DNA from: Parvibaculum sp.
Lineage (GTDB): Bacteria > Pseudomonadota > Alphaproteobacteria > Parvibaculales > Parvibaculaceae
Assembly (NCBI GenBank): GCA_030649335.1
Contig: JAUSLL010000047.1
Location: forward strand, 1-35,408
DNA length: 35,408 nucleotides
Direction of reading: 5' to 3'
Shown here: positions 15,495-23,050 of the stretch, one piece after another
Layout: each line of letters opens with the position of its first letter
How positions within the stretch are numbered: the stretch's first letter is position 1
Made by a program: the position numbers and the translations under genes
The notes under the pieces: generated by a model
What the model saw: the letters and a program-made list of their open reading frames with translations, nothing else
What the model was told of the DNA's origin: nothing
The model's database searches: none

Positions 15495-16379
15495 ATGACA
15501 TCGGACCGAAAAGCAAAGCTCCTGATACGGACAGGCCTTCTCCTCGCCTGCCTCACACTCACGCCGTCAGCCTCCGCCAACATCTTCGGCACCGACGACC
15601 GCCGCCTCATCACCGATGCAGACGACTTGTCGGCGGTCGGACTTATCGTCTGTGAAGGGACGACCCGTCGCCCGACAGCCACACTCATCGCACCGAACAA
15701 CCGCGGCCCGCACCGCCTCATTATCTCCGTCGCCCATAGTTTTCTGGGGCTCGGCAATGCGCCACTGACGCCTTGCGCCTTCTGGCCGGGCGGGCACGAA
15801 AGCGATGCCGTCGGTATCACCGCCGTCTTCCTCGGCACCAATCGCCCGACCGGCGAATGGAACGAGGACTGGTCGGTCGCCCTTATTGCCGCTACCCCGC
15901 GCGCGGACTATCAGCCACTGCGCCCGCTCGTCATGACGGTTGCCGAGGCAAATGCCGCCCGCGCCCACGGCGCACCATTTCTGCTGGCGGGGCACAATGG
16001 CGAAACCGGCCCCATGATGTGGTCCGGTCGCTGCGGTCCGGTGGCCAAGATCAATGCCGACATCAACCGCTTCGACGACCGCGCTTTCAACCATGATTGC
16101 GACATGATGCCGGGCTGGTCCGGCGGGCCTTTGATGCTCCAGCGCGAAGGCCAACGCTACGTCATCGCGGTCAACGCGACCGAGTTGAATGCACTGGTGA
16201 CACGCAACGGCGAGCCATACAACGGCAGCTACAACGCAAATACGGCGGTACGCATCGACGGTCGTTTTCTCGATGCCATCACCTTCATGGCGCGTGCGCC
16301 TCTGCCCCCGCATGCCCCCTATGGCGTCACCGCCTGCCGCCTCTGGGCCGCCCCGCCCGAGGCGATGAAACCTTGCTGA
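15495..16379 (+). CDS. Exported trypsin-like serine protease
   Basis: 294 residues. After a basic N-terminus, LLIRTGLLLACLTLTPSASA is a signal peptide. The catalytic triad of the chymotrypsin (S1) family is readable: His81 in SVAHSF, Asp125 in EDWSVAL and Ser209 in GWSGGPL. Cysteines at 53, 94, 180 and 202 can form disulfides, fitting a periplasmic or secreted location. There is no PDZ domain, so it is not DegP/HtrA. GGGG before ATG 15495 is the ribosome binding site; an open frame extends further upstream through the repeat but is not protein-like. Substrate unknown. Confidence 0.85.
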   Translation: MTSDRKAKLLIRTGLLLACLTLTPSASANIFGTDDRRLITDADDLSAVGLIVCEGTTRRPTATLIAPNNRGPHRLIISVAHSFLGLGNAPLTPCAFWPGGHESDAVGITAVFLGTNRPTGEWNEDWSVALIAATPRADYQPLRPLVMTVAEANAARAHGAPFLLAGHNGETGPMMWSGRCGPVAKINADINRFDDRAFNHDCDMMPGWSGGPLMLQREGQRYVIAVNATELNALVTRNGEPYNGSYNANTAVRIDGRFLDAITFMARAPLPPHAPYGVTACRLWAAPPEAMKPC

Positions 16380-16507
16380 CAAAGGGTTCAGCAGCGCATC
16401 GGAAGTCTCTCCGCGATACGTGACGCGCCGGAAATTCTCTGTATCATGCCCCCAAAGAAAATCGAGCCGCCAAAAGAGCGGTATCAACAATATATGGGGA
16501 GACACTA

Positions 16508-18124
16508 ATGGCCTGGAACTTCGGCGATATTCTCGACACCATCGCACCCGCTCTCAATCAGGACGGGCCCGCCCTCGTCCACGGCACCCGCAAAATCACT
16601 TGGGCCCAGTTCACCAAGCGCAGCAACAATCTCGCGCGCGGCCTCATCGAACGCGGCGCCAAACCCGGCGACAAACTCGCCTTCTACATGCGCAACCGAC
16701 CGGAATATACCGAACTTCTCGCCGCCGGTTACAAGGCGCGCCTCACCCATGTAAACGTCAACTACCGCTATAAGGCCGACGAAGTCTTTTACATCTTCGA
16801 CAATTCGGACGCACAGACCGTCGTCTATGGGTCAGAATTCCGCGACATTATTACCGAGATCCGTCCGCGCCTGACGAAAGTGAAAACCTTTCTCGAAGTG
16901 AACGACGGCGGCCCCATCGCTGATTTCGCCGAACGCTATGAAGACCTCGCGACTTCCGGCAAGGGCGACCAGCTCGACATCAAACGCTCGCCCGACGATA
17001 TGCTCTTCATCTACACCGGCGGCACCACAGGCATGCCCAAAGGCGTAATGTGGACCCATAATGATTTGCGCGAAACCCAACTTTCCGCCTTGCGCCGTCT
17101 GGGGCCCGTGCCCGAAAGCCTGCCCGCGCTCATGGCCTCGATCAAGGAAGTCGGCAATGCCCCGCCGATGATCCCCGCCTGCCCGCTCATGCACGGCACC
17201 GGCCTTCTCACCGCCAATGGCAACATCATGGCTGGTGGCTGCATCGTCACACTCGACAGCGTGTCGCTCGATCCTGACGAACTCTGGAAGGCGGTCGATG
17301 CAAACAAAGTTGCGCAAGTTGCCATCGTCGGCGACGCCTTCGCCAAACCCATGCTGCGCACCTTGCGCGAAGCACCCCAAGGCACTTACGACCTCTCCTC
17401 CATCGTCACGCTGATCTCGTCCGGCGTCATGTGGTCCACAGAAGTCAAACGCGGCCTGCTGGAATACATGCCCAACGCCATCATGACCGACAGTTTCGGC
17501 GCGTCCGAAGCAGTCGGCCTTGGCTCATCGCTGATGACCAAAGACGGCGAAATCGCCACGGCGAAATTTCAGATCGGCGAACGCTGTCAGGTGTTCGACG
17601 AGAATGACAATCCCGTGCCCCCCGGCTCCGGCATTCCGGGCTTCATTGCGCTCGGCGCTCCCATTCCGGTCGGCTATTACAAAGACCCGGAAAAATCCGC
17701 CAAGACCTTTAAGACAGTACGCGGTCTTCGCTACTCGATCCCCGGCGACTGGTGCACGGTCGAACCAGACGGCACGCTGACGCTTCTCGGACGCGGCTCC
17801 GCCTGCATCAACACAGCGGGCGAAAAAGTCTATCCCGAAGAAATCGAAGAAGCCTTGAAGACACATCCGTCAGTCGAAGACGCACTCGTCGTCGGCCTGC
17901 CGGATGAAAAATGGGGCCAGTCCGTCACCGGCGTCATCAAACTCGCACCCGGCGCCGCCTTCGACGAAGAAACACTCCGCGCCCATGTGCGTGGTCAGCT
18001 TGCGGGCTACAAAACCCCCAAGCGTATCCTTATCGGCACCACCGTCGCCTTCCGCGCCGCCAACGGCAAAGCCGACTACAAAACCGTCACCGCCTACGCC
18101 AAAGAAACCCTCGGCGTCGCGTAA
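16508..18124 (+). CDS. Acyl-CoA synthetase (AMP-forming)
   Basis: 538 residues, full length for an AMP-dependent ligase. The P-loop YTGGTTGMPKGVMW is at residues 169-182. The motif TDSFGASEAVG lies in the middle, and GDWCTVEPDGTLTLLGRGSACINTAGEKVYPEEIEE marks the hinge and C-terminal domain. A Lys in the final NGKADYK segment is the usual adenylation lysine. It activates a carboxylic acid to its acyl-CoA. The style resembles the FadD19/FadD17 group used on steroid side chains and branched fatty acids; this finer call is uncertain. GGGGAGA before the ATG is a strong ribosome binding site. Acyl-CoA dehydrogenases follow 1.3 kb downstream. Confidence 0.92.
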   Translation: MAWNFGDILDTIAPALNQDGPALVHGTRKITWAQFTKRSNNLARGLIERGAKPGDKLAFYMRNRPEYTELLAAGYKARLTHVNVNYRYKADEVFYIFDNSDAQTVVYGSEFRDIITEIRPRLTKVKTFLEVNDGGPIADFAERYEDLATSGKGDQLDIKRSPDDMLFIYTGGTTGMPKGVMWTHNDLRETQLSALRRLGPVPESLPALMASIKEVGNAPPMIPACPLMHGTGLLTANGNIMAGGCIVTLDSVSLDPDELWKAVDANKVAQVAIVGDAFAKPMLRTLREAPQGTYDLSSIVTLISSGVMWSTEVKRGLLEYMPNAIMTDSFGASEAVGLGSSLMTKDGEIATAKFQIGERCQVFDENDNPVPPGSGIPGFIALGAPIPVGYYKDPEKSAKTFKTVRGLRYSIPGDWCTVEPDGTLTLLGRGSACINTAGEKVYPEEIEEALKTHPSVEDALVVGLPDEKWGQSVTGVIKLAPGAAFDEETLRAHVRGQLAGYKTPKRILIGTTVAFRAANGKADYKTVTAYAKETLGVA

Positions 18125-18141
18125 TTCTTTCTCTTACCTAG

Positions 18142-18162
18142 CCCTCTCCCTCTGGGAGAGGG
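18142..18162. repeat. CCCTCTCCC / GGGAGAGGG dispersed palindrome
   Basis: A 9-bp stem (18142-18150 with 18154-18162) around a TCT loop, followed by TTGGGTGAGGG. From general knowledge this is a widespread proteobacterial intergenic repeat. It sits between two convergent genes and may act as a weak terminator for both. Confidence 0.6.
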
Positions 18163-18184
18163 TTGGGTGAGGGTCTTCCTCCCC

Positions 18185-19231
18185 TCACTCCGCCGCATAT
18201 TCCATCTGCGTCGTAACAAACCCAGCCATGCCCGCGCCGTACCGCGTCGTGAGATAAGCGGCAACATCCTCAAACGCCTGCGCGCCGGTATTCACATTCA
18301 GCGCGCCGCCTTCGTGTCCAAAAGTCACAACCGCCGCACGCTTGTCTGCCTCATTCGCCGTGCGCAACAAGCGCAAGCCGTTGCGTGTTTTCACCTCGGG
18401 CGCGTCGGCAACAATATCGACATGCGCACGATAAGTGCGCGGCAGCATGTCGGCGGCAAAAGCAAAACCCACTTCATCGACACCTTCGCCCACCTCCAGC
18501 GCGTAGTCATCACGTGGCCAGGTCGTGAGATAGGCCCATGCTGCCCGCAGATAATTCCGCCAGCCCAGGTGAAATCTGTCGCTGTCATGCGCGTTTGAAA
18601 AATCGCTCATCCCTTGCTGACGTGCCGCTGCCCGTGCCGCCTCGCGCCCCGCAATCAGTTCGACCACAAAAAGCGCCGTCGGCAGTGATGCGCTGACACC
18701 GGACGACGTAACGAAAGCGCCGTCCTTCACATAACGTGTATTGGTTTGCCATTGCACATCGGGGAAATTCTTCCGTCGCATATCGACCGAATGGAAATGC
18801 CCCGTCGCGCGTTTACCGTCGAGCAATCCGGTACCCGCCAGCACTATGGACCCGTCACAAATCGAAACAAGCACCGCCCCCTTGGCCGACTGCGCGCGCA
18901 ACCAGTCGCGCGTCACCTCATTGTCGGGATCGTGAAACGCGGGGATAATCACATATTGCGCGCCTTGTGGATGTGTCACATCAAAGTCGCTGAGCGTCGA
19001 GTCCGGCAGCGCCTCAAGCCCGTTCATAAAATCAATCGGCTCCGCACTTGGCGCGACCGCCGCCACATCGGCGACACCCGCCGACCCGATCACCCCGTAA
19101 GGCACCATGAAGTCGGTGATCTCCGTACCGTCGTTCTGTGCCAGCACAGCCACAACAGGTCGCCCGTCGGCTTCTGCCGCACCGCCGCCCGCCATCACGC
19201 CCATCACCAGACCCAGGACAATTCCGCTCAT
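18185..19231 (-). CDS. Exported DJ-1/PfpI family protein with C-terminal extension
   Basis: 348 residues from ATG 19231. The start gives a clean signal peptide (GIVLGLVMGVMAGGGAAEA). A DJ-1/PfpI domain runs from about residue 25 to 200, with the nucleophile elbow SICDGS at Cys125 and a downstream GHFHSVDMRR and TSSGVSAS segment as in the AraC-type amidase-like members. It then continues for about 150 residues of unrecognised sequence (WRNYLRAAWAYLTTWPRDDY onward), unlike ordinary DJ-1 proteins of 180-230 residues. No AraC helix-turn-helix is visible. Upstream ATG 19309 would add 26 basic residues. Function unknown; amidase, chaperone or sensor roles are known in the family. Confidence 0.78.
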   Translation of the reverse strand: MSGIVLGLVMGVMAGGGAAEADGRPVVAVLAQNDGTEITDFMVPYGVIGSAGVADVAAVAPSAEPIDFMNGLEALPDSTLSDFDVTHPQGAQYVIIPAFHDPDNEVTRDWLRAQSAKGAVLVSICDGSIVLAGTGLLDGKRATGHFHSVDMRRKNFPDVQWQTNTRYVKDGAFVTSSGVSASLPTALFVVELIAGREAARAAARQQGMSDFSNAHDSDRFHLGWRNYLRAAWAYLTTWPRDDYALEVGEGVDEVGFAFAADMLPRTYRAHVDIVADAPEVKTRNGLRLLRTANEADKRAAVVTFGHEGGALNVNTGAQAFEDVAAYLTTRYGAGMAGFVTTQMEYAAE

Positions 19232-19389
19232 TCTCACGATGGTCGACTCCACTGTTACGATCCGGCGCAAGCATCGGCGCCGAACCCTGTCAGCGGCAAT
19301 GACATTCACCGCGCGTTTTCAGCCTTTCGCACCTGTTCGACCCTGAGCAGCCCCCTCCCCTGAGTGTTCAATTTGATGCGTCTAGAGCA

Positions 19390-19402
19390 TTGGCTACGCC
19401 AA
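19390..19402. promoter_or_regulatory. TTGGCTACGCCAA palindrome upstream of acyl-CoA dehydrogenase
   Basis: A perfect 5-bp-arm palindrome with a 3-bp centre in the divergent gap, 61 bp before the dehydrogenase start codon. Its position suits an operator of a fatty-acid-type repressor. No regulator gene is adjacent, so this is only a candidate. Confidence 0.35.
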
Positions 19403-19462
19403 AGCATCGCTGCTATCCTCCCGCGCAAAGACCTTACCCATAAATGAAACGGGAAAATGCAC

Positions 19463-20653
19463 ATGGAGCAGATCGAAAAGTTCCGCCAGGAAACGCGCGA
19501 ATGGCTGGAGGCAAATTGCCCGCCGTCCATGCGCACGCCCATGACCAACGAAGACGACACCGTCTGGGGCGGCCGCAAGGCGACATACGAAAATCCTGAA
19601 GCCAAACTCTGGCTCGACCGCATGGCCTCACGCGGCTGGACCGTGCCGACATGGCCCAAGGCCTATGGCGGCGGCGGCCTCAGCAAGGAAGAAAATCAGG
19701 TCCTGAGCTCCGAACTGCGCCGCATCAAGGCGCGCCCGCCCTTGTCGAGCTTCGGCATCTGGATGCTCGGGCCCGCGCTTCTCGAATATGCCTCGGAAGA
19801 ACAGAAGCAAAAGTTCCTGCCCCCCATCGTGCGCGGCGAAATCCGCTGGTGTCAGGGCTATTCCGAGCCGGGCGCCGGTTCCGATCTTGCCGGTCTTCAA
19901 ACCAAAGCCGAAGACAAGGGTGATCACTATCTCGTCAACGGCCAGAAAATCTGGACGTCATACGCCGACAAAGCCGACTGGATCTTCTGCCTCGTGCGCA
20001 CCGACAGCACCAAGAAGCATGACGGCATCAGCTTCCTCCTCTTCGACATGGCGACACCCGGTGTCGAAGCCCGCCCGATCAGCATGATCTCCGGTGCCTC
20101 GCCCTTCTGCGAAACGTTCTTCACCGACGTCAAAGTGCCGAAAGAAAATCTCGTCGGCGAATTGAACAAAGGCTGGACCATCGCCAAACGTCTGCTCCAG
20201 CACGAACGCGACATGATCTCCGGCATGGGCCTCGGCTCCGGCGTCGGGTCATCCGCCAGCCTCGAAAGTCTTGCCAAGGATTATTTCGGCGAGAGCAACG
20301 GCAAGGTTGCCAGCGCTGCACTGCGTGAACATATCGCGCAGCAGAAGATGGACGGCAAAGCCTTCGCACTGACACTTCAGCGCACCGCCGAAGAGGCCAA
20401 GGCCGGTCATGCCGTGGGCGCAGCCTCCTCAATCTTCAAATATTACGGCACGGAGCTGAACAAGCGCCGTTATGAACTGATGCTCGAAATCATGGGCACC
20501 AAAGGTCTTGGCTGGACAGGCGAAGGCTTCACCGATCAGGAAATCGGTGTGACGCGGTCCTGGCTGCGCTCCAAAGGCAATTCCATTGAAGGCGGCACAT
20601 CCGAAGTGCAGCTCAACGTGGTCGCCAAGCGCGTCCTCGGCCTCCCCGATTAA
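19463..20653 (+). CDS. Acyl-CoA dehydrogenase, large-subunit type
   Basis: About 396 residues. The FAD-binding middle-domain segment CQGYSEPGAGSDLAGLQT and the C-terminal GNSIEGGTSEVQLNVVAKRVLGLP are typical of the PimC-like (heteromeric) dehydrogenases. In ordinary homotetrameric enzymes the corresponding loop reads YEGT with the catalytic Glu; here that position is Gly, as in the heteromeric group where the base lies elsewhere. It oxidises an acyl-CoA to the 2-enoyl-CoA. ATG 19463 has GGGA 8 nt upstream; ATG 19457 is two codons earlier. The second dehydrogenase follows 39 bp later. Confidence 0.9.
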   Translation: MEQIEKFRQETREWLEANCPPSMRTPMTNEDDTVWGGRKATYENPEAKLWLDRMASRGWTVPTWPKAYGGGGLSKEENQVLSSELRRIKARPPLSSFGIWMLGPALLEYASEEQKQKFLPPIVRGEIRWCQGYSEPGAGSDLAGLQTKAEDKGDHYLVNGQKIWTSYADKADWIFCLVRTDSTKKHDGISFLLFDMATPGVEARPISMISGASPFCETFFTDVKVPKENLVGELNKGWTIAKRLLQHERDMISGMGLGSGVGSSASLESLAKDYFGESNGKVASAALREHIAQQKMDGKAFALTLQRTAEEAKAGHAVGAASSIFKYYGTELNKRRYELMLEIMGTKGLGWTGEGFTDQEIGVTRSWLRSKGNSIEGGTSEVQLNVVAKRVLGLPD

Positions 20654-20692
20654 GCATCCCTGTATTCAGAGTAACAAGAAGAGTTCACGTCG

Positions 20693-21832
20693 ATGGCACT
20701 TGTACTGACCGAGGAGCAGCAGCTCCTGCGCGATACGGCAACACAGTTCTTCCAGAAGAATGTCCCGATCGCCAACCTGCGCAAATTGCGCGACAGCAAA
20801 TCAGCCGACGGTTTCGACCGCGCGGTCTGGAAAGAAATGGCCGACCTCGGCTTTGCCGGCATTCTGACATCTGAAAAATACGGCGGCACCGATTTTGGTC
20901 CCGTCGGTCTCGGCCTCGTGCTCGAGCAGGCCGGTCGCACGCTCGCGGCCAGCCCGCTCGTGTCCACGGTCCTGCTCTGCGGCTCTGCCGTGCAGCTCGC
21001 AGGCAGCGCCACCCAGCGTCAGGACATTCTCTCGTCCATCGCGGCGGGCGAAATCATCATGGCGCTGGCGCTTGAAGAAACCGCCCATCACAACCCGACA
21101 CATATCGCCACCAAGGCCGAAAGCGGCGGCGCGGGTTACCGCATCTCCGGCGAAAAAACCTTCGTGCTCGACGGCCATGTCGCCGACAAACTAATCGTCG
21201 CCGCCCGCACCTCAGGCAAGGTCGGCGATAAATCCGGCATCACACTCTTCATCGTCGATGCCAAAGCCAAAGGCGTCACCATCACGCGCACATTGATGGT
21301 GGACAACCGCAACGCTGCCAACATCACCTTTGAAAATGTCACCGTCGGCGCAGACACCATTCTGGGTTCGGTCGATGGCGGTAGTGACGTACTCGATCAG
21401 GTGCTCGACATCGCACGCATCGGCCTTGCCGCTGAAATGCTCGGCTCCATTCAGGAAGTCTTCGACACGACCGTCGAATATCTGAAAGAGCGCAAGCAAT
21501 TCGGCGTGCCGATCGGATCGTTTCAGGCATTGAAACACCGCATCTCGGATCTCTTTTCCGAAATCGAGCTCTGCCGTTCCGTTGTCCTCGACGCGCTCTC
21601 CGCGCTTGAAGCCCGCCGCAATGACGTGCCGCAGATCGCCAGCCTCGCCAAAGCGCGCCTGTCGGACGTTGCCACGCGCATGACCAACGAGGGTCTGCAA
21701 ATGCGCGGCGGCATGGGCATGACCGATCAGTTCGATGTCGGTCTTTTCATGAAGCGCGCCCGCGTGGCCGCCGCCACCTTCGGCGACGGAAATTTCCACC
21801 GCGACCGCTACGCTACACTCGAAGGCTTCTGA
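20693..21832 (+). CDS. Acyl-CoA dehydrogenase, small-subunit type
   Basis: 379 residues. Its N-terminus (LTEEQQLLRDTATQFF) and its end (GLQMRGGMGMTDQFDVGLFMKRARVAAATFGDGNFHRDRYA) are typical of the PimD-like partner subunit of heteromeric acyl-CoA dehydrogenases. It starts 39 bp after the large-subunit gene and shares a terminator with it, so the two very likely form a heterotetramer. Substrates of such pairs in other organisms include pimeloyl-CoA, cyclic acids and steroid side-chain CoA esters; which applies here cannot be seen. Confidence 0.9.
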   Translation: MALVLTEEQQLLRDTATQFFQKNVPIANLRKLRDSKSADGFDRAVWKEMADLGFAGILTSEKYGGTDFGPVGLGLVLEQAGRTLAASPLVSTVLLCGSAVQLAGSATQRQDILSSIAAGEIIMALALEETAHHNPTHIATKAESGGAGYRISGEKTFVLDGHVADKLIVAARTSGKVGDKSGITLFIVDAKAKGVTITRTLMVDNRNAANITFENVTVGADTILGSVDGGSDVLDQVLDIARIGLAAEMLGSIQEVFDTTVEYLKERKQFGVPIGSFQALKHRISDLFSEIELCRSVVLDALSALEARRNDVPQIASLAKARLSDVATRMTNEGLQMRGGMGMTDQFDVGLFMKRARVAAATFGDGNFHRDRYATLEGF

Positions 21833-21865
21833 GCCGGCAAGGCCCGCCTTCCTGTTCACATAATC

Positions 21866-21897
21866 TCACCCCGGAAACCCGTTTCCGGGGTGATTTT
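21866..21897 (+). terminator. Rho-independent terminator
   Basis: TCACCCCGGAAA (21866-21877) pairs perfectly with 21882-21893 around a CCCG loop, followed by TTTT. It ends the acyl-CoA dehydrogenase operon. Confidence 0.9.
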
Positions 21898-21940
21898 CTG
21901 CCGATTACCTTATTCCTGCCCCGATTTAATGTTGCTCTTG

Positions 21941-21967
21941 TTGACAGGTTCAGCGACCCGGTATCTC
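21941..21967 (+). promoter_or_regulatory. Candidate promoter of small exported protein gene
   Basis: TTGACA at 21941-21946 is a perfect -35 hexamer; TATCTC at 21962-21967 is a plausible -10 with a rather short 15-bp spacer. It would give a leader of about 50 nt before ATG 22024. Confidence 0.4.
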
Positions 21968-22023
21968 CTGTGTCGCAACATAGAGCCGCAAAACCTTTGC
22001 TTGGACTATTGGGAGACATGCTC

Positions 22024-22326
22024 ATGCGCAAGATCATCCTCGCCGCATCCGCCGGTGCCTTCGGCCTTCTGGTCGCCGCTGCGCCCGCTTCTGCATTGTC
22101 GAGCTACACCGTCAAGACAGACGGCGGCAACAGCTTCACAGCCGACGGCGTCACTCCGCCCTCGCGCAACCTCTCCATCACTTCAACGACGCAGCCCTCA
22201 TGGTCGAGCTATGGCTACGAGAGCGCCGCGACTGACCGTTTCAATTCCGCTCAGAACGATCAACAGGATTTGTCACGCGACATGAGCTGGCAGGGCACAG
22301 GCTATTACCTGCGTCCGAACCGCTAA
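22024..22326 (+). CDS. Small exported protein of unknown function
   Basis: 100 residues. MRKIILAASAGAFGLLVAAAPASA is a textbook signal peptide. The mature part of about 75 residues is rich in Ser, Thr, Tyr, Asn and Gln (SSYGYESAATDRFNSAQNDQQ) and ends WQGTGYYLRPNR; it has no cysteine. ATG 22024 sits 8 nt after GGGAG, while ATG 22018 would be too close. Unrecognised. A monocistronic gene with its own likely promoter, next to the metal-transport pair that follows 32 bp later. Confidence 0.72.
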   Translation: MRKIILAASAGAFGLLVAAAPASALSSYTVKTDGGNSFTADGVTPPSRNLSITSTTQPSWSSYGYESAATDRFNSAQNDQQDLSRDMSWQGTGYYLRPNR

Positions 22327-22358
22327 GCCCGAGGGGCCAGTTAGGATAATTCGATCCA

Positions 22359-23045
22359 ATGTTCGGTAAAGTTTTAAAATCAGCGCGGTTCTATGGAGCC
22401 GCGCTTTTTCTATCTGCACTCGCAAGTCAGCCTGTTCAGGCGCACCCGCATGTCTGGATCGACATGCAAACGGACCTCGTCACGGGCGCAGACAACACAT
22501 TGGAGGCCATCACCATCACATGGACCTTCGACGAGTTTTATACCGCCTTCGCGGTCGAAGAGTTCAAGAAGCAACCGGATGGCAGTTTCGCGCCCAAAGA
22601 CCTTGCAGACCTCCTCGACATCAATCTGGAAAATCTCAAAGAGTGGGATTACTTCGCGCAATTCAAACAAAGCGGCAACTCGTTGCCGCTCGGCGCTGCA
22701 AAACCGGTCGGATCATCCTACGACGCAAAACTCGGCCGCCTCACGGTCACCTTCACCGTACCGCTGGCAAAACCTGTGACGCCGACGCCCGAAGCACCCG
22801 TCCTGCTCCGCATCTATGATCCGACCTATTACATCTCCATCGATTACATCAAGCCGTCGTCCGGGCAATCACCCGTACGCCTGACGGGCGATGCCGCAGC
22901 CAGATGCAGCTTCACAAGCACAATCCCCAATGCCGAATCCGTCTGGGCAGGCCTGCCCGCCAGCGCCTTCAACGGCGCTGATTCCGGCGTCGGGCTCGGC
23001 TCCAATTTCGCGGCCACTGTTACCCTCACATGCAACAAGGGCTGA
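22359..23045 (+). CDS. DUF1007 family exported protein
   Basis: 228 residues. A signal peptide ends at VQA, followed at residues 29-34 by HPHVWI, the conserved start of DUF1007. The mature protein would therefore begin His-Pro-His. The rest is a beta-rich periplasmic domain with two cysteines (ARCSF and TLTCN near the C-terminus) that could pair. From known genomes, DUF1007 genes sit beside NicO/RcnA-type nickel-cobalt transporters, as here. It probably assists metal handling in the periplasm, but the mechanism is unknown. Confidence 0.88.
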   Translation: MFGKVLKSARFYGAALFLSALASQPVQAHPHVWIDMQTDLVTGADNTLEAITITWTFDEFYTAFAVEEFKKQPDGSFAPKDLADLLDINLENLKEWDYFAQFKQSGNSLPLGAAKPVGSSYDAKLGRLTVTFTVPLAKPVTPTPEAPVLLRIYDPTYYISIDYIKPSSGQSPVRLTGDAAARCSFTSTIPNAESVWAGLPASAFNGADSGVGLGSNFAATVTLTCNKG

Positions 23046-23050
23046 CACCC

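Noticed and set aside
15567..16547. Minus-strand open frame of 326 codons across the protease
   Set aside because: The protease has a complete catalytic triad and signal peptide on the plus strand; the antisense product is low-complexity.
19463..21832. Acyl-CoA dehydrogenase pair as a recent tandem duplication
   Set aside because: The two proteins differ throughout and match two distinct known subunit types, so the split is ancient.
22327..22358. Metal-sensing riboswitch before the DUF1007/NicO pair
   Set aside because: The gap is only 32 bases, too short for a cobalamin or NiCo riboswitch, and no such structure is visible.
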